Notes: generated by a model not told the origin, from the letters alone. Counted from the first letter of the stretch, positions 27,594-37,294 are shown. The stretch: DNA of 64,000 bases from an uncultured Fodinibius sp. (GCA_913056235.1 CAJXMW010000003.1:62001-126000), one strand, 5' to 3'. Numbers and translations are program-made.

Positions 27594-27998
27594 TTAAAAG
27601 TATTCAATGGTGGTCGTTAGCTCTCCCTTGTAAATGCTACTCACTATTCTTCCCTCCGAGATACCTTCATACCGGATGTGTTGTTCATTTTGACCAGTCC
27701 TTTCTTGGGTACTATTAACTTTCAGTACGGCTTGATTACCGTTGGCATCCGATAGCTTCACCTTGGTTGAACTGCTGATTAACACATTCTCTTTAGTAAT
27801 TCCGCGCAGTGTAAGCATTCCCAGACTAGACTTTCTATCGCTTTTTAAAATGACTGCCAAAGGTTGGCTCAATTCCACGCTACTACCACTGGCAACGCGT
27901 ACACTAACCCGCATGGTAGCCTGGGCATGTTGCGCATGAGCAACTGTTGAAAACAGCCCTATTAGTAATAAAGTCGATATGGAAACTTTCCTGATCAC
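27594..27998 (-). CDS. Secreted DUF4402-like subunit candidate, convergent to motB
   Basis: This 134-residue protein has a signal peptide (RKVSISTLLLIGLFSTVAHA, cleaved at QHA). The mature part starts with a strand (ATMRVSVRVASGSSVEL) and ends YKGELTTTIEYF, the same closing-strand pattern as the four subunit candidates at 15994-18815. It lies 50 bases from the motB stop on the opposite strand, with its own upstream region; a -7-like TATTTTTG lies at 28132-28139 on this strand. The AT-rich 28000-28160 stretch upstream has no gene. It may be a fifth subunit of the fibre; the assignment rests on pattern and position. Confidence 0.6.
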   Translation of the reverse strand: MIRKVSISTLLLIGLFSTVAHAQHAQATMRVSVRVASGSSVELSQPLAVILKSDRKSSLGMLTLRGITKENVLISSSTKVKLSDANGNQAVLKVNSTQERTGQNEQHIRYEGISEGRIVSSIYKGELTTTIEYF

Positions 27999-28166
27999 TT
28001 CTCTTGCCGATTTTTAGTCGCTAATGGTACTGCGATCAATATATTAAATTTTTCTAATATTAATTAAATTTAATATTTATTAGTTATTTCTAATTATATA
28101 AATGGTTCTGAAGTTTCAGATAGGCGGTTTACAAAAATAGAATTAAGGAGAGCTAAGTTTATGTCA

Positions 28167-28198
28167 TAAAAAAAGCTCTGAACCTTTCGATTCAGAGC
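28167..28198 (-). terminator. Terminator of the pyruvate dehydrogenase operon
   Basis: GCTCTGAA (28175-28182) and TTCAGAGC (28191-28198) form a perfect 8-bp stem. Read on the - strand it is followed by an uninterrupted T run (the A run 28167-28174). Confidence 0.8.
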
Positions 28199-28231
28199 TC
28201 AAAAATTAGAAAGCTTAAGTTTTTGAACCAA

Positions 28232-29494
28232 CTATAGTACCATTCCAAGAGGATTTTCCAACATCCCTTTCAACGTGTTCAAGAATTGGGCGGCACTTAC
28301 TCCATCAACAATACGATGATCGCTGGAGAGCGTCACTTTCATCCGCTTGCCGGGAACCACTTCACCCTCTTCAACAACTGGCACTTCACGGATCGCCCCA
28401 ACGGCCAGAATACAGGCATTGGGCGGATTAATAATAGCAGTAAACTCCTCGATACCGAACATGCCCAGGTTACTGACGGTAAAGGTACTACCCTCCATCT
28501 GTTCGGGCTGCAGGTCGCGATCCTTGGCCTTCTGAATCAATTCTTGGCCCTCGGCCGCAATCTGCTGCAGTCCTTTCTGATCAGTATTATTGATGACCGG
28601 CGTGACCAGTCCCTCATCAATACCAACGGCTACAGCAACATTTACATCGCCATGCTCGATAATCTTGTCTCCTTTCCAGGAGCTGTTGATATCGGGATGT
28701 TTGCGCAGTGCCGTAGCACACGCTTTCACCACAATATCATTAAAGCTGATCTTGGTATCACTAATTTCGTTCAATTTCTTGCGTGCATCCCAGACCGCAC
28801 CCATATCAATTTCCATGGTCTCGTAATAGTGCGGACTGCTAAACTTACTTTCTGACAGTCGACGAGCAATGGTCTTGCGCATCTGGGAGACGCGATGCTC
28901 CTTATCCTCCCGCGATACCGTAGCAGCAGGTGCCGCCGGTACTTCAGAAGGTTCATAAGATTCAATATCGCGTTTAATAATGCGTCCCTGTGGGCCACTG
29001 CCTTTCACATTCGAAAGATCAATGCCCTGCTCTTCGGCCATATTTCGCGCTAATGGCGAAGCCTTAATGCGTCCGTCATCGGTTGGGCTTTCCGCAACCT
29101 GACCGTTGCCTTTCTCCTCGAGATCCTCAAAAACTGGGTCGTAGTCTTCATCCTGCTCTTCCTCTTTGGCTTCTGTTTTATCATCGGAGTCAGCTTCTTC
29201 TGAATCCGATGATCCACCAGACTTAGCTTCTTTGAGGAGCTCACTAATATCTTCGCCCTCTTCGCCAATTACAGCCATCAAATTTCCAAGAGGAACAGCA
29301 TCTCCCTCATCAGCAAGAATTTTTAGGATAGTTCCGGCATCAAAGACCTCAACCTCCATGGTCGCCTTGTCGGTTTCCACTTCAGCAATGATATCTCCGG
29401 ATTCTACTTTGTCACCTTCCTGTACATTCCACTTCGCGATAACGCCTTCTTCCATCGTATCGCTAAGCTTGGGCATTTCAACCTTAACTGCCAT
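28232..29494 (-). CDS. pdhC: Pyruvate dehydrogenase E2, dihydrolipoamide acetyltransferase
   Basis: This 420-residue protein transfers acetyl groups to CoA within the pyruvate dehydrogenase complex. A single N-terminal lipoyl domain carries the lipoylated Lys43 in VETDKATMEVEV. An acidic linker follows, then a peripheral subunit-binding domain (about 142-180; ASPLARNMAEEQGIDL). The C-terminal catalytic domain contains the active-site His393 in SSDHRIVDGVSAAQF. It is the third gene of a set read E1-alpha, E1-beta, E2; E3 is not in the window. A family alternative is a branched-chain acyltransferase, but the paired E1 sequences favour pyruvate. Confidence 0.93.
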   Translation of the reverse strand: MAVKVEMPKLSDTMEEGVIAKWNVQEGDKVESGDIIAEVETDKATMEVEVFDAGTILKILADEGDAVPLGNLMAVIGEEGEDISELLKEAKSGGSSDSEEADSDDKTEAKEEEQDEDYDPVFEDLEEKGNGQVAESPTDDGRIKASPLARNMAEEQGIDLSNVKGSGPQGRIIKRDIESYEPSEVPAAPAATVSREDKEHRVSQMRKTIARRLSESKFSSPHYYETMEIDMGAVWDARKKLNEISDTKISFNDIVVKACATALRKHPDINSSWKGDKIIEHGDVNVAVAVGIDEGLVTPVINNTDQKGLQQIAAEGQELIQKAKDRDLQPEQMEGSTFTVSNLGMFGIEEFTAIINPPNACILAVGAIREVPVVEEGEVVPGKRMKVTLSSDHRIVDGVSAAQFLNTLKGMLENPLGMVL

Positions 29495-29555
29495 AATAGT
29501 TAAAATTTAAATCGTTAACTGTTTGTAATTCGATCAAAAATACAATTAAAACCAC

Positions 29556-29578
29556 TGTCATCCTGAATTCAGTTCAGA
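29556..29578 (+). repeat. Partial TGTCA-type repeat between E1-beta and E2 genes
   Basis: TGTCATCCTGAATTCAGTTC, continued by AG, matches the left end of the 120-bp element at 17861. The matching right end is missing, so this is a remnant within the operon spacer. Confidence 0.45.
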
Positions 29579-29592
29579 ACGACGCGCAGTAG

Positions 29593-30576
29593 TTATTTGC
29601 GATAAGTTACCGTGTTGACGGCATCAATTACCTGCTGAGCACTCGGGAGCCACTTATCAAAAAGATTCTTGGCAAAGGGTGCATTGGTATCCGGCAGCGT
29701 CACCCGCTGAACCGGAGCATCCATATAGTCAAACGCTTCGCGCTGAATCAGGTATCCTACTTCTGATGCAAATCCACCAAACGGATGCGCTTCATCAACA
29801 ATAACGCATCGATTCGTCTTTTTGATGGATTTCACAATCGTTTCCATGTCCAGCGGCTTAACCGTCCGCGGATCAATAATTTCAACCTCTACGCCATCCT
29901 TGGCCAGTTGTTTCGCAGCTTGCGTAGCCACATGATACATCTTACCGTGGGCTATAACTGTGACATCACTGCCCTCCCACTTCACTTTGGCTTTGCCAAT
30001 CGGGATGGTAAAATCATCCTCATCCGGCACTTCGCCTTTGAGGCCATACATTTGTTCCGACTCCATAAACAGCACCGGATTATCGTCGCGGATGGCGGAT
30101 TTCAGCAATCCTTTGGCATCGGCCGGCTCGGAGGTGTAAATTACTTTGAGCCCCGGAAAGTGCGCGTACATCGAATCATAAGATACAGAGTGTGTCGCAC
30201 TTAGCTGTCCCGCCGAAGCGTTAGGCCCACGGAAAACGATGGGAATATCCACCTGCCCGCCGGTCATATACTTGGCTTTGGAGGCATGATTAATAATCTG
30301 ATCGGCTGCCAGTACAGCAAAATTAAAGGTCATAAATTCGACAACCGGACGCAGCCCATTCATTGCTGCTCCAACGCCGATACCGGCAAATCCAAGCTCG
30401 GAAATAGGCGTATCGATCATTCGCTTGGACCCATACTTATCAAGCAGACCCTCAGTGACCTTATAGGCTCCGTCGTATTCAGCGACTTCTTCACCCATCA
30501 CAAAAATGTTCTCATCCTGGCTCATCTCTTCATCAATGGCAGCCCGGATTGCTTCTCTGAATTGTAACTCAGCCAT
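29593..30576 (-). CDS. pdhB: Pyruvate dehydrogenase E1 component, beta subunit
   Basis: The protein has 327 residues, the usual size for the family. It starts MAELQFREAIRAAIDEEM, with GEEVAEYDGAYKVTEGL close behind, and carries TPISELGFAGIGVGAAM and the ADQIINHASK region typical of transketolase-like E1-beta. Near the C-terminus are VDEAHPFGGFASEV and QRVTLPDTNAPFAK. With E1-alpha it forms the thiamine-diphosphate enzyme that decarboxylates pyruvate. The gene lies 98 bases upstream of E2, a spacer that contains a repeat remnant. Confidence 0.93.
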   Translation of the reverse strand: MAELQFREAIRAAIDEEMSQDENIFVMGEEVAEYDGAYKVTEGLLDKYGSKRMIDTPISELGFAGIGVGAAMNGLRPVVEFMTFNFAVLAADQIINHASKAKYMTGGQVDIPIVFRGPNASAGQLSATHSVSYDSMYAHFPGLKVIYTSEPADAKGLLKSAIRDDNPVLFMESEQMYGLKGEVPDEDDFTIPIGKAKVKWEGSDVTVIAHGKMYHVATQAAKQLAKDGVEVEIIDPRTVKPLDMETIVKSIKKTNRCVIVDEAHPFGGFASEVGYLIQREAFDYMDAPVQRVTLPDTNAPFAKNLFDKWLPSAQQVIDAVNTVTYRK

Positions 30577-30708
30577 TTCTAATTAATTATTTCAAAAATT
30601 TGCATTAAAAGTCAGTTTTCTGTCGACAACTATTGCCGTTCACAGATGATTCAAGATTCACGTTACACGATGCTTACATACCGCATCTCGCATCCAGAAT
30701 CCTCTATC

Positions 30709-31815
30709 CTATGTGTGGAACGGATAATCGTCTTCAACAAACATGTCCTCGTAAAGCGCTTCCTCATCGGGAAAATCGCTCTCTTCGGCAAAGTCGATTG
30801 CTTCCATTACCGTATCTTCTACACTGTTTTCGATCTCTTCTACTTTATCTTCACCGATAATTTCCTCATCAAGCAGATACTTTTTAATCCGTTCAACGGG
30901 ATCGAGTTTTTCGTACTCTTGCAATTCTTCTTTGGTACGATACTTCATCGGATCCGACATCGAGTGGCCGCGATAGCGGTACGTACGAATTTCTACCAGC
31001 CAGGGATTAGAATTTTCCCGGACATCTTTGGCAATTTCTTTCATTTTCTCATACACCGTAAAAACATCCATGCCATTGATGACGGCACTTTTCATTCCGT
31101 ATCCTTTCGCACGCTCGTGGAGCTCACCAACAGAGTGTCGATGCACCGCGGTTCCCATGGCATAACCGTTATTTTCAATTGCGTAAATGCAGGGAAGCCC
31201 CCAATTTTGACTCATATTCAACGTCTCATGCAACGACCCCTGATCAACAGCGCCATCACCGAGGAAGCAGGCCGTCACACGGTCATTTTGCTTATACTTA
31301 TTAGCAAATGCAATGCCGCCGCCAAGCGGAACATGTCCACCGACAATACCATAGCCACCCCAGAAATGATTTTCCGTTTTGGCAAAGTGCATCGATCCTC
31401 CCTTGCCCTTGGAGCAGCCGGTCTTTTTGCCGTAAAGTTCGGCCATGCCCTCTTTAGGAGAAACGCCTCGGACCAATCCCCATCCGTGGTCGCGATAGGC
31501 CGTAATAATATCGTCATCATCATTCAGGGCATACACCGTTCCGGTCGAAATCGCCTCCTGCCCCATATACAAGTGAAGGAATCCCCCGAACTTTCCCTTC
31601 TGATACATTTGCATAGCCCGCTCTTCGAACCGCCGCTGCAGATACATCAGTTCAAACATATCCACAAGGTCGTCTTCGGATAAGCCGAGCGACTTATGCT
31701 TCTTTCTGGTAGGTGATGGCAGTTCAGTACTACGTTCAATCCTGCCATTATTGCGAATACCCGTTCCGCTTGGGGTAAAAGTTACTTCCTCAGCTTCTTT
31801 ATTCTTTTTGGCCAT
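30709..31815 (-). CDS. pdhA: Pyruvate dehydrogenase E1 component, alpha subunit
   Basis: The 368-residue protein carries the thiamine-diphosphate motif GDGAVDQGSLHETLNMS ending in ENN, a flexible GGSMHFAK loop and the YRYRGHSMSDP region phosphorylated in mitochondrial homologues. An N-terminal extension of about 40 polar residues precedes the conserved domain. It is the first gene of the pdhA-pdhB-pdhC operon. A possible -7 box, TAATTTTG, lies at 31889-31896 on this strand, giving a leader of about 70 bases. The 133-base gap to pdhB holds no gene. Confidence 0.93.
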   Translation of the reverse strand: MAKKNKEAEEVTFTPSGTGIRNNGRIERSTELPSPTRKKHKSLGLSEDDLVDMFELMYLQRRFEERAMQMYQKGKFGGFLHLYMGQEAISTGTVYALNDDDDIITAYRDHGWGLVRGVSPKEGMAELYGKKTGCSKGKGGSMHFAKTENHFWGGYGIVGGHVPLGGGIAFANKYKQNDRVTACFLGDGAVDQGSLHETLNMSQNWGLPCIYAIENNGYAMGTAVHRHSVGELHERAKGYGMKSAVINGMDVFTVYEKMKEIAKDVRENSNPWLVEIRTYRYRGHSMSDPMKYRTKEELQEYEKLDPVERIKKYLLDEEIIGEDKVEEIENSVEDTVMEAIDFAEESDFPDEEALYEDMFVEDDYPFHT

Positions 31816-31951
31816 AATAATTTACAGCGGATTTTCGCTGTCTCAACTTTGCTTTTAAAATTTCATTGAACCAGATCGAGAATATACCCAAAATTATGGA
31901 AGATTACAGGTCGCGGACTGTTAAAAAGCTTAATACAAGTCCAACAAACTG

Positions 31952-34624
31952 CTAGTTTAGATGCTTTGTAATAAGACTGTCCAGCTGATCAAAAATTTCC
32001 TTCAGTTTTTCGGGTTTGCGCCCACCGGCCGTAGCTAAATTCGGCTGACCACCGCCGCCACCGCCAAGCATCTTACCAAGCTCACCCACCAGCGCTCCGG
32101 CTTTTAATCCTTTACTCTCGATTAAGTCATCAGTAATTGCAGCAGCAATATACACTTTACCTTCCTCGGTATCTTTGGCGCCGAGCACCGTAATGGTCTC
32201 TTTTTTGCTTTTCTCAAGGGATTCATATCCAAGCTGTTTCAGCAGATCCATATCGGCATGTGGCACTTCGCCGGAAACTAATTTAATGCCATTCTCAATA
32301 GTGCGCGCATTTTTCAGGAATGAATCAAGTTTCGACAAACTCTGCTGGTGGCGAAGGTGCTCGATTTCTTTTTCCATCTCCTTGTTCTCTTCAATCAGCT
32401 GATGAACATCCCGCGCCAGATCCTCGCTCTGCCCAATTTGGGATTTGATGCGGTGCACCAGCTCATTTTCGGACCGCAAATATTCATCCACGCTCTTGCC
32501 CACCTTGGCTTCGATACGTCGGATACCAGCTGCAGCCGATGATTCATTCAAAAATCGAAAGTAACCAATTTCACCAGTGGCTTCCACATGCGTACCGCCG
32601 CACAGCTCCATCGAATAATCCGAATCAAACGTGATTACGCGGACCCGGTCACCGTACTGTTCACCAAATAGCATCGTAGCTCCGCGCTCCTTGGCTTCAT
32701 CAATTGGGACTTCTCGCTCCTCTTGTTTGGGGATATTCTGTTGAATTCGATCGTTTACTATTTCTTCAATCTGATTCAGTTCTTTGCTAGAAATCTGATC
32801 GAAGTGAGAAAAATCGAATCGTAGGTGATTCTCATCCACGAGCGATCCCTTCTGTTGAACATGATCGCCCAGCACCTGCTTCAGTGCCGCGTGCACGAGG
32901 TGCGTAGCCGAGTGATGCTTGCGAATTTCGCGTCGGCGATCGCCATCCACCATGGCCTCCCACTTACCATTGGGATCTTCAGGCAACTGATTCACAAAGT
33001 GAACATATCCGTCAGGTGACTTCTGCACATCCAACACACGGAGGTGCTCATCACCATTACTTATAATGCCCGAATCGGCCACCTGTCCACCACTTTCGGC
33101 ATAGAATGGTGTTTTATCGAGAATAATAGCATTACGACTTTCATCCTCTTGCCGGAGCGCTTTGATATGCCCCCAAGCAGAAAGCGAATCATATCCCACA
33201 AACTCAAAATCGTCGGTGTCAGTTACGGGAGTCCACTCTTTTTGAGATGACTGATCCACATTAAATTTGCCAGCAGCACGAGCACGTTCTTTCTGCTCCT
33301 GCATGCGCTTCCTGAATCCTTCTTCATCCACATCCACGCCTTGCTCGCGAGCCATCAGCTGCGTCAGATCAATAGGAAAACCATAAGTATCATGCAGCTT
33401 AAAAGCATTCTCACCGGTAATTTCCCCATCGGCTTCGACCATCTCATTAAATAGCTCAATGCCTTGGCCAAGTGTGTTCAGGAAGCTCTTTTCCTCGGAG
33501 CGAATTACGTTGGTTACATAATCCTGCTGCTGCACAAGCACGGGAAAAACATCCTTAAATTGGTTTGCCAGCGTGGGCACAAGCTTATGGAAAAATGGTT
33601 CTTTGAGATCCAGTTTATCCCAACCGTACCGAATGGCACGACGTAGAATACGCCGTATCACATAACCCCGGCCATCATTACCCGGCGATGCTCCATCGGC
33701 AATGGAAAAGCTTACCGCACGAATATGGTCGGCAATAACCCGCATAGCAATATCAATCTCTTCATCCTGCCCATAGGTTACACCGGCCAGTTCGCCGATT
33801 TTTTCCAGCAGTGGTTCAAACAAATCGGTGTCGTAATTTGATCGCTTATCCTGCAAGACAGCACACATACGCTCAAATCCCATGCCGGTGTCCACGTGTT
33901 GGGCCGGCAATTTTTCAAGTGATCCATCCGGCTGACGATTGAACTGAATAAATACCAGATTCCAAATTTCCATCACGCGGGGATCGTCCATATTGACGAG
34001 CTCAGCCCCGGGCATTTCTTTACGCTCCTCATCGGGACGTACGTCGATATGGACCTCAGAGCATGGTCCACACGGTCCCGTATCTCCCATCTCCCAGAAG
34101 TTATCAGTTTTGCCAAATTTTAGAATGTGATCCAGATTGATGGATGTTTCTTCCTCCCACAGTTCAATAGACTCCTCATCAACCGGCAGACCATCATCGT
34201 CATCACCTTCAAAAACCGTAGCATACAGCCGATCGGGCTCCAAACCCCATTCATCAACCAAGAGCTCCCACGCCCAGCGGATAGCCTCACGCTTAAAATA
34301 ATCGCCAAACGACCAGTTGCCCAGCATCTCAAAGAGCGTGTGGTGATAGGTATCGTGGCCCACTTCTTCGAGATCGTTGTGCTTGCCGCTCACACGGATA
34401 CAACGTTGACTGTCAACAGCTCGCTTCCAGGTCTTTCCATCCTTGTCAATACCGGATTGCTCACCCATAAAAATAGGCTTAAACTGGTTCATCCCGGCAT
34501 TGGTGAACAGCAACGTGGGATCATTTTTAGGCACTACCGGTGCACTAGGTACACTGATGTGATCCTTATTTTCAAAAAATTCCAGGAACTCCTGGCGAAT
34601 TTGTGCAGAACTCTTGTGGGACAT
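31952..34624 (-). CDS. alaS: Alanyl-tRNA synthetase
   Basis: The protein has 890 residues, typical for the family. The class II catalytic core is at the N-terminus (FLEFFENKDH, LLFTNAGMNQFKPIFMG, RCIRVSGKHNDLEEVG, FEMLGNWSFGDYFK). The editing domain has HHSATHLVHAAL and CGGTHVEATGEIGYF with the zinc-binding Cys and His. The C-Ala domain ends with a Gly-rich segment (LGGGGGGQPNLATAGG). It attaches alanine to tRNA-Ala and clears mischarged Ser and Gly. It is a single gene upstream of pdhA in the same direction, with 136 bases between them. Confidence 0.97.
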   Translation of the reverse strand: MSHKSSAQIRQEFLEFFENKDHISVPSAPVVPKNDPTLLFTNAGMNQFKPIFMGEQSGIDKDGKTWKRAVDSQRCIRVSGKHNDLEEVGHDTYHHTLFEMLGNWSFGDYFKREAIRWAWELLVDEWGLEPDRLYATVFEGDDDDGLPVDEESIELWEEETSINLDHILKFGKTDNFWEMGDTGPCGPCSEVHIDVRPDEERKEMPGAELVNMDDPRVMEIWNLVFIQFNRQPDGSLEKLPAQHVDTGMGFERMCAVLQDKRSNYDTDLFEPLLEKIGELAGVTYGQDEEIDIAMRVIADHIRAVSFSIADGASPGNDGRGYVIRRILRRAIRYGWDKLDLKEPFFHKLVPTLANQFKDVFPVLVQQQDYVTNVIRSEEKSFLNTLGQGIELFNEMVEADGEITGENAFKLHDTYGFPIDLTQLMAREQGVDVDEEGFRKRMQEQKERARAAGKFNVDQSSQKEWTPVTDTDDFEFVGYDSLSAWGHIKALRQEDESRNAIILDKTPFYAESGGQVADSGIISNGDEHLRVLDVQKSPDGYVHFVNQLPEDPNGKWEAMVDGDRRREIRKHHSATHLVHAALKQVLGDHVQQKGSLVDENHLRFDFSHFDQISSKELNQIEEIVNDRIQQNIPKQEEREVPIDEAKERGATMLFGEQYGDRVRVITFDSDYSMELCGGTHVEATGEIGYFRFLNESSAAAGIRRIEAKVGKSVDEYLRSENELVHRIKSQIGQSEDLARDVHQLIEENKEMEKEIEHLRHQQSLSKLDSFLKNARTIENGIKLVSGEVPHADMDLLKQLGYESLEKSKKETITVLGAKDTEEGKVYIAAAITDDLIESKGLKAGALVGELGKMLGGGGGGQPNLATAGGRKPEKLKEIFDQLDSLITKHLN

Positions 34625-34786
34625 GAATCTTGCTTAGATTGAATTCTAATTCATAAGATCGTTGAAAATAGCAAAAATTAGCGTTGAACTCACCCTAAAA
34701 CACGCATAAAAACTAATACGTTGCACATCACTCTGTTCAGTAATAGTTTAGTCCGAAAACCACCTTGAATTCCAAGTTCTATTCTT

Positions 34787-35362
34787 ATGCATCCATTGTT
34801 CAACAATTTTCTCCGTGGACTTCTTCTTGTTTTTCCCATCGGAACAACTCTTTACATCATTTACGCGGCTATTCGCTGGTCAAACAACGTCCTCAACGAC
34901 TTACTATTCGAATGGCTAAACCTAGACATTCCGGGGCTTGGAATCATTACGGTATTCTTTGGGATTGCGGCCGTTGGATACATTTTCTCGCGAGCTATTA
35001 CACGTCCCATCGTGACTTACTTTGAAAAGTTCCTGCGGCGGGTGCCCATTATCAAAATCATATATACTTCACTTAAAGAACTTACCGAAGCGTTTGTTGG
35101 GGATAAAAAGCGCTTTAACAAACCGGTGCTTGTGGATTTGGGATCAGCAGGAACAAAACGCATCGGATTTGTTACGCAGAAAGATTTATCTCAGTTAGGA
35201 TTAGAACACATGGTAGCCGTGTACTGTCCTCATTCCTATAATTTTTCCGGTAATCTATTTTTGGTGGAATCTGAGAAGATACGTTCACTGAATAAAAGCT
35301 CTACAGATGTAATGAAATATATCGTGTCTGGTGGTGTTACTAATATTTCTGATGACATGTAA
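34787..35362 (+). CDS. DUF502 family membrane protein
   Basis: The 191-residue protein has two membrane helices (about 8-28 and 48-70) and the DUF502 pattern: FLRGLLLVFPIGTTLYIIY, GLGIITVFFGIAAVGY, then RVPIIKIIYTSLKELTEAF. The family is widespread in bacteria and without an established function. The gene is divergent from alaS, with 162 bases between. It is followed by a 184-base AT-rich gap without a gene. Confidence 0.85.
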   Translation: MHPLFNNFLRGLLLVFPIGTTLYIIYAAIRWSNNVLNDLLFEWLNLDIPGLGIITVFFGIAAVGYIFSRAITRPIVTYFEKFLRRVPIIKIIYTSLKELTEAFVGDKKRFNKPVLVDLGSAGTKRIGFVTQKDLSQLGLEHMVAVYCPHSYNFSGNLFLVESEKIRSLNKSSTDVMKYIVSGGVTNISDDM

Positions 35363-35546
35363 TATTTATTACCTCATTTAGTGTCAGTACTCCTAAAAAA
35401 TGCAAGAGACTTTTAGACACGAATGGCGGTGTACCAAATCTAATAGATAGTGTAATTAACTAATTGTGAATTTGTAACATTTTGCCGTTCTTGCCTCTTA
35501 CAACATTAAATAATTTTAATGTTGTTTAAAATTTGACTAGATAACT

Positions 35547-36176
35547 ATGCGACAGGCGGTTTCGGAACAAGACAAGTCAGCGGTCTCCACCGTTGAAGAA
35601 AAAGTACACCTGGAAAAGCATTTGCCATATGAGCCCGGCAGGAAAACGGGCCCAACGGTCGAACTGTACTTCCACGAACTCACCTCTCGAAAAAATGCAC
35701 CCCAACGATTATTGAAATTGGTTGGCACCCTTTTTCTGAGTCTGATATTCCTGGCAACCTTTCCATTGATAGCGATTCTAATCAAATTATTCTCTGAGGA
35801 ACCAGTTATCAAAAAAACAACGGTGCCTGGAAAACGGGGAATCGTTTTTCAACAATACAGCTATCCGACTGAGGCTATCAGCTTTCTAGAAAAAACCGGA
35901 GCATATAAACTACCATCAGTAATCAATATCTGGAAGGGACAAATGAATCTGGTTGGTCCCAAAGCTTACCCTGCCAACGATTGCAACAGGTGGAACAATG
36001 AACTTTCCGATTTTTACAAACGATTTGCTTTACCGCCGGGATACTTTTCCGTATCGGAACCCGTCGGAAATACCAAGGATCTGGGAACCATCGAGAATTC
36101 ATTAAAGCAAGAGCTGGATTACATTCTTGCTCCCACAATCAAAAAGGATCTTACACATTTGTTTAACCTACGTTAA
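35547..36176 (+). CDS. Short, diverged bacterial sugar-transferase-like protein
   Basis: The product has 209 residues. After a polar N-terminus comes a single membrane helix (LVGTLFLSLIFLATFPLIAI). The C-terminal part retains the tail of the WcaJ/WbaP-type phosphoglycosyl transferase pattern: KLPSVINIWKGQMNLVGPKA, then FYKRFALPPGYFSVSEP. The catalytic Asp-Glu pair expected after the membrane helix in this family is not evident, as the corresponding segment is shortened (KLFSEEPVIKKTTVPGKRG). It may be a non-catalytic relative or a diverged enzyme. Its last four bases overlap the convergent reductase gene. Confidence 0.6.
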   Translation: MRQAVSEQDKSAVSTVEEKVHLEKHLPYEPGRKTGPTVELYFHELTSRKNAPQRLLKLVGTLFLSLIFLATFPLIAILIKLFSEEPVIKKTTVPGKRGIVFQQYSYPTEAISFLEKTGAYKLPSVINIWKGQMNLVGPKAYPANDCNRWNNELSDFYKRFALPPGYFSVSEPVGNTKDLGTIENSLKQELDYILAPTIKKDLTHLFNLR

Positions 36177-37099
36177 TACACCTCGACAAATGTTCGGGCC
36201 GAGGGCTTAACGTAACGCTTTAGATGATTCTCATCCCACTCTGAGGGTTTCTTATCAGTGGCTGGCTCTCGAATATCGAGATACTGACTCAATCCTTTTT
36301 TAGCAAGAGCTCGGTAGATACCACTTTCCATCCCTTTAAGCCCACAAATATATAACAATGTGTTATCACTGTTCAGCAGGGGATCTAACAGTTCGGCCTC
36401 ATCCCAAAGACACGTTTGCACATATTTTTTGGATCCGTCGGGCCGCCGGGCCTCTCGAGAGATGTGCGGCATGTAATGAAAATTCGAATGCTCTTCGTGC
36501 AATGACTCAAAATATTCGGCATACAGTAGGTCGGTACGATATGGACACCCAAAGACCAGCACAATATCATTTTCAATGTCAGACTCAAGCAGCTCCATAA
36601 TCATCCCGCGATAAGGTGCGATGCCCGTGCCGGTAGCAAAAAATACGTAGTTGAAATCGGTAGAATTTTCCGGTAGCAAAAAGCGGCGGCCGCTGGGTCC
36701 CGTCATTTTTACTTTATCCCCCGGTTGTAGATCGGCAAGGTAATTTGAGCAAACACCGAGATAGAGATCGTTATTATCGAGCTCCTCAATAGTTCGCTTT
36801 ACCGTGGTAGAAACTAAGTTTGATTTTCCCCGTTCTCCTTTTGTCGGTGAAGCTACCGAATATAACCGCAGTTTATAATCTCGGCCTTTCTCATTTTTGC
36901 CAGGCGGCAGAATCCCGATGGATTGCCCCACCCGAACGTGCCCCTCCAGATCAGTTCCGGAAATATCAAAAGTGACGTGACGCACGTAGTTCGGACTGCT
37001 TTCTTTTGTGCATATCCTGTTTTCTACGATAGGGACCTCCACCGGATCTCTAGGGGTGTAAATATTTAATTCCACCTCTGGAAGCTTAATCTCGGGCAT
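36173..37099 (-). CDS. Ferredoxin-NADP reductase-type flavoprotein
   Basis: I place the start at ATG 37099 (MPEIKLPEVELNIYTP); upstream in-frame codons to 37225 encode residues unlike the family. The 308-residue product has the plant-type FNR layout. The FAD domain has the RLYSVAS motif (KLRLYSVASP), and LVSTTVKR and GVCSNYLADLQPGDKVKMTG follow. The NADP domain has FFATGTGIAPYRGMIMELL, VLVFGCPYRTDLLYAEYF and YICGLKGMESG. The last residue is Tyr (FVEVY), the position that stacks on the flavin in this family. It would move electrons between NADPH and ferredoxin or flavodoxin. The partner is not visible here. A related oxygenase reductase (BoxA-like) is a possible alternative. Confidence 0.85.
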   Translation of the reverse strand: MPEIKLPEVELNIYTPRDPVEVPIVENRICTKESSPNYVRHVTFDISGTDLEGHVRVGQSIGILPPGKNEKGRDYKLRLYSVASPTKGERGKSNLVSTTVKRTIEELDNNDLYLGVCSNYLADLQPGDKVKMTGPSGRRFLLPENSTDFNYVFFATGTGIAPYRGMIMELLESDIENDIVLVFGCPYRTDLLYAEYFESLHEEHSNFHYMPHISREARRPDGSKKYVQTCLWDEAELLDPLLNSDNTLLYICGLKGMESGIYRALAKKGLSQYLDIREPATDKKPSEWDENHLKRYVKPSARTFVEVY

Positions 37100-37238
37100 A
37101 ACTGCGACTTGAAATGCGTTATTTAGAACTAGTTTAAACGGCTTGGAATTTCTTAAGCTTACGCCAAAGAAACAAGTGTAAATCCAGTACTTATAAGTAT
37201 CTCCAACAACGTCAACAGCTTTCAAAATTCATCCCAAA

Positions 37239-37270
37239 ATAAAAAGGTCCACCGTGTACCGATGGACCTT
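37239..37270 (-). terminator. Terminator after the outer-membrane barrel gene
   Basis: AAGGTCCA (37244-37251) and TGGACCTT (37263-37270) pair perfectly. On the - strand the stem is followed by a T-rich run (A run 37237-37243). Confidence 0.8.
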
Positions 37271-37294
37271 AATACCTCTATCACTAAACACGTT

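Noticed and set aside
30646-31683. Long open frame on the + strand opposite pdhA
   Set aside because: It is the antisense shadow of the well-supported pdhA gene and has no recognisable domain.
34127-34642. Open frame opposite the start of alaS
   Set aside because: It is an antisense shadow of the conserved AlaRS catalytic core.
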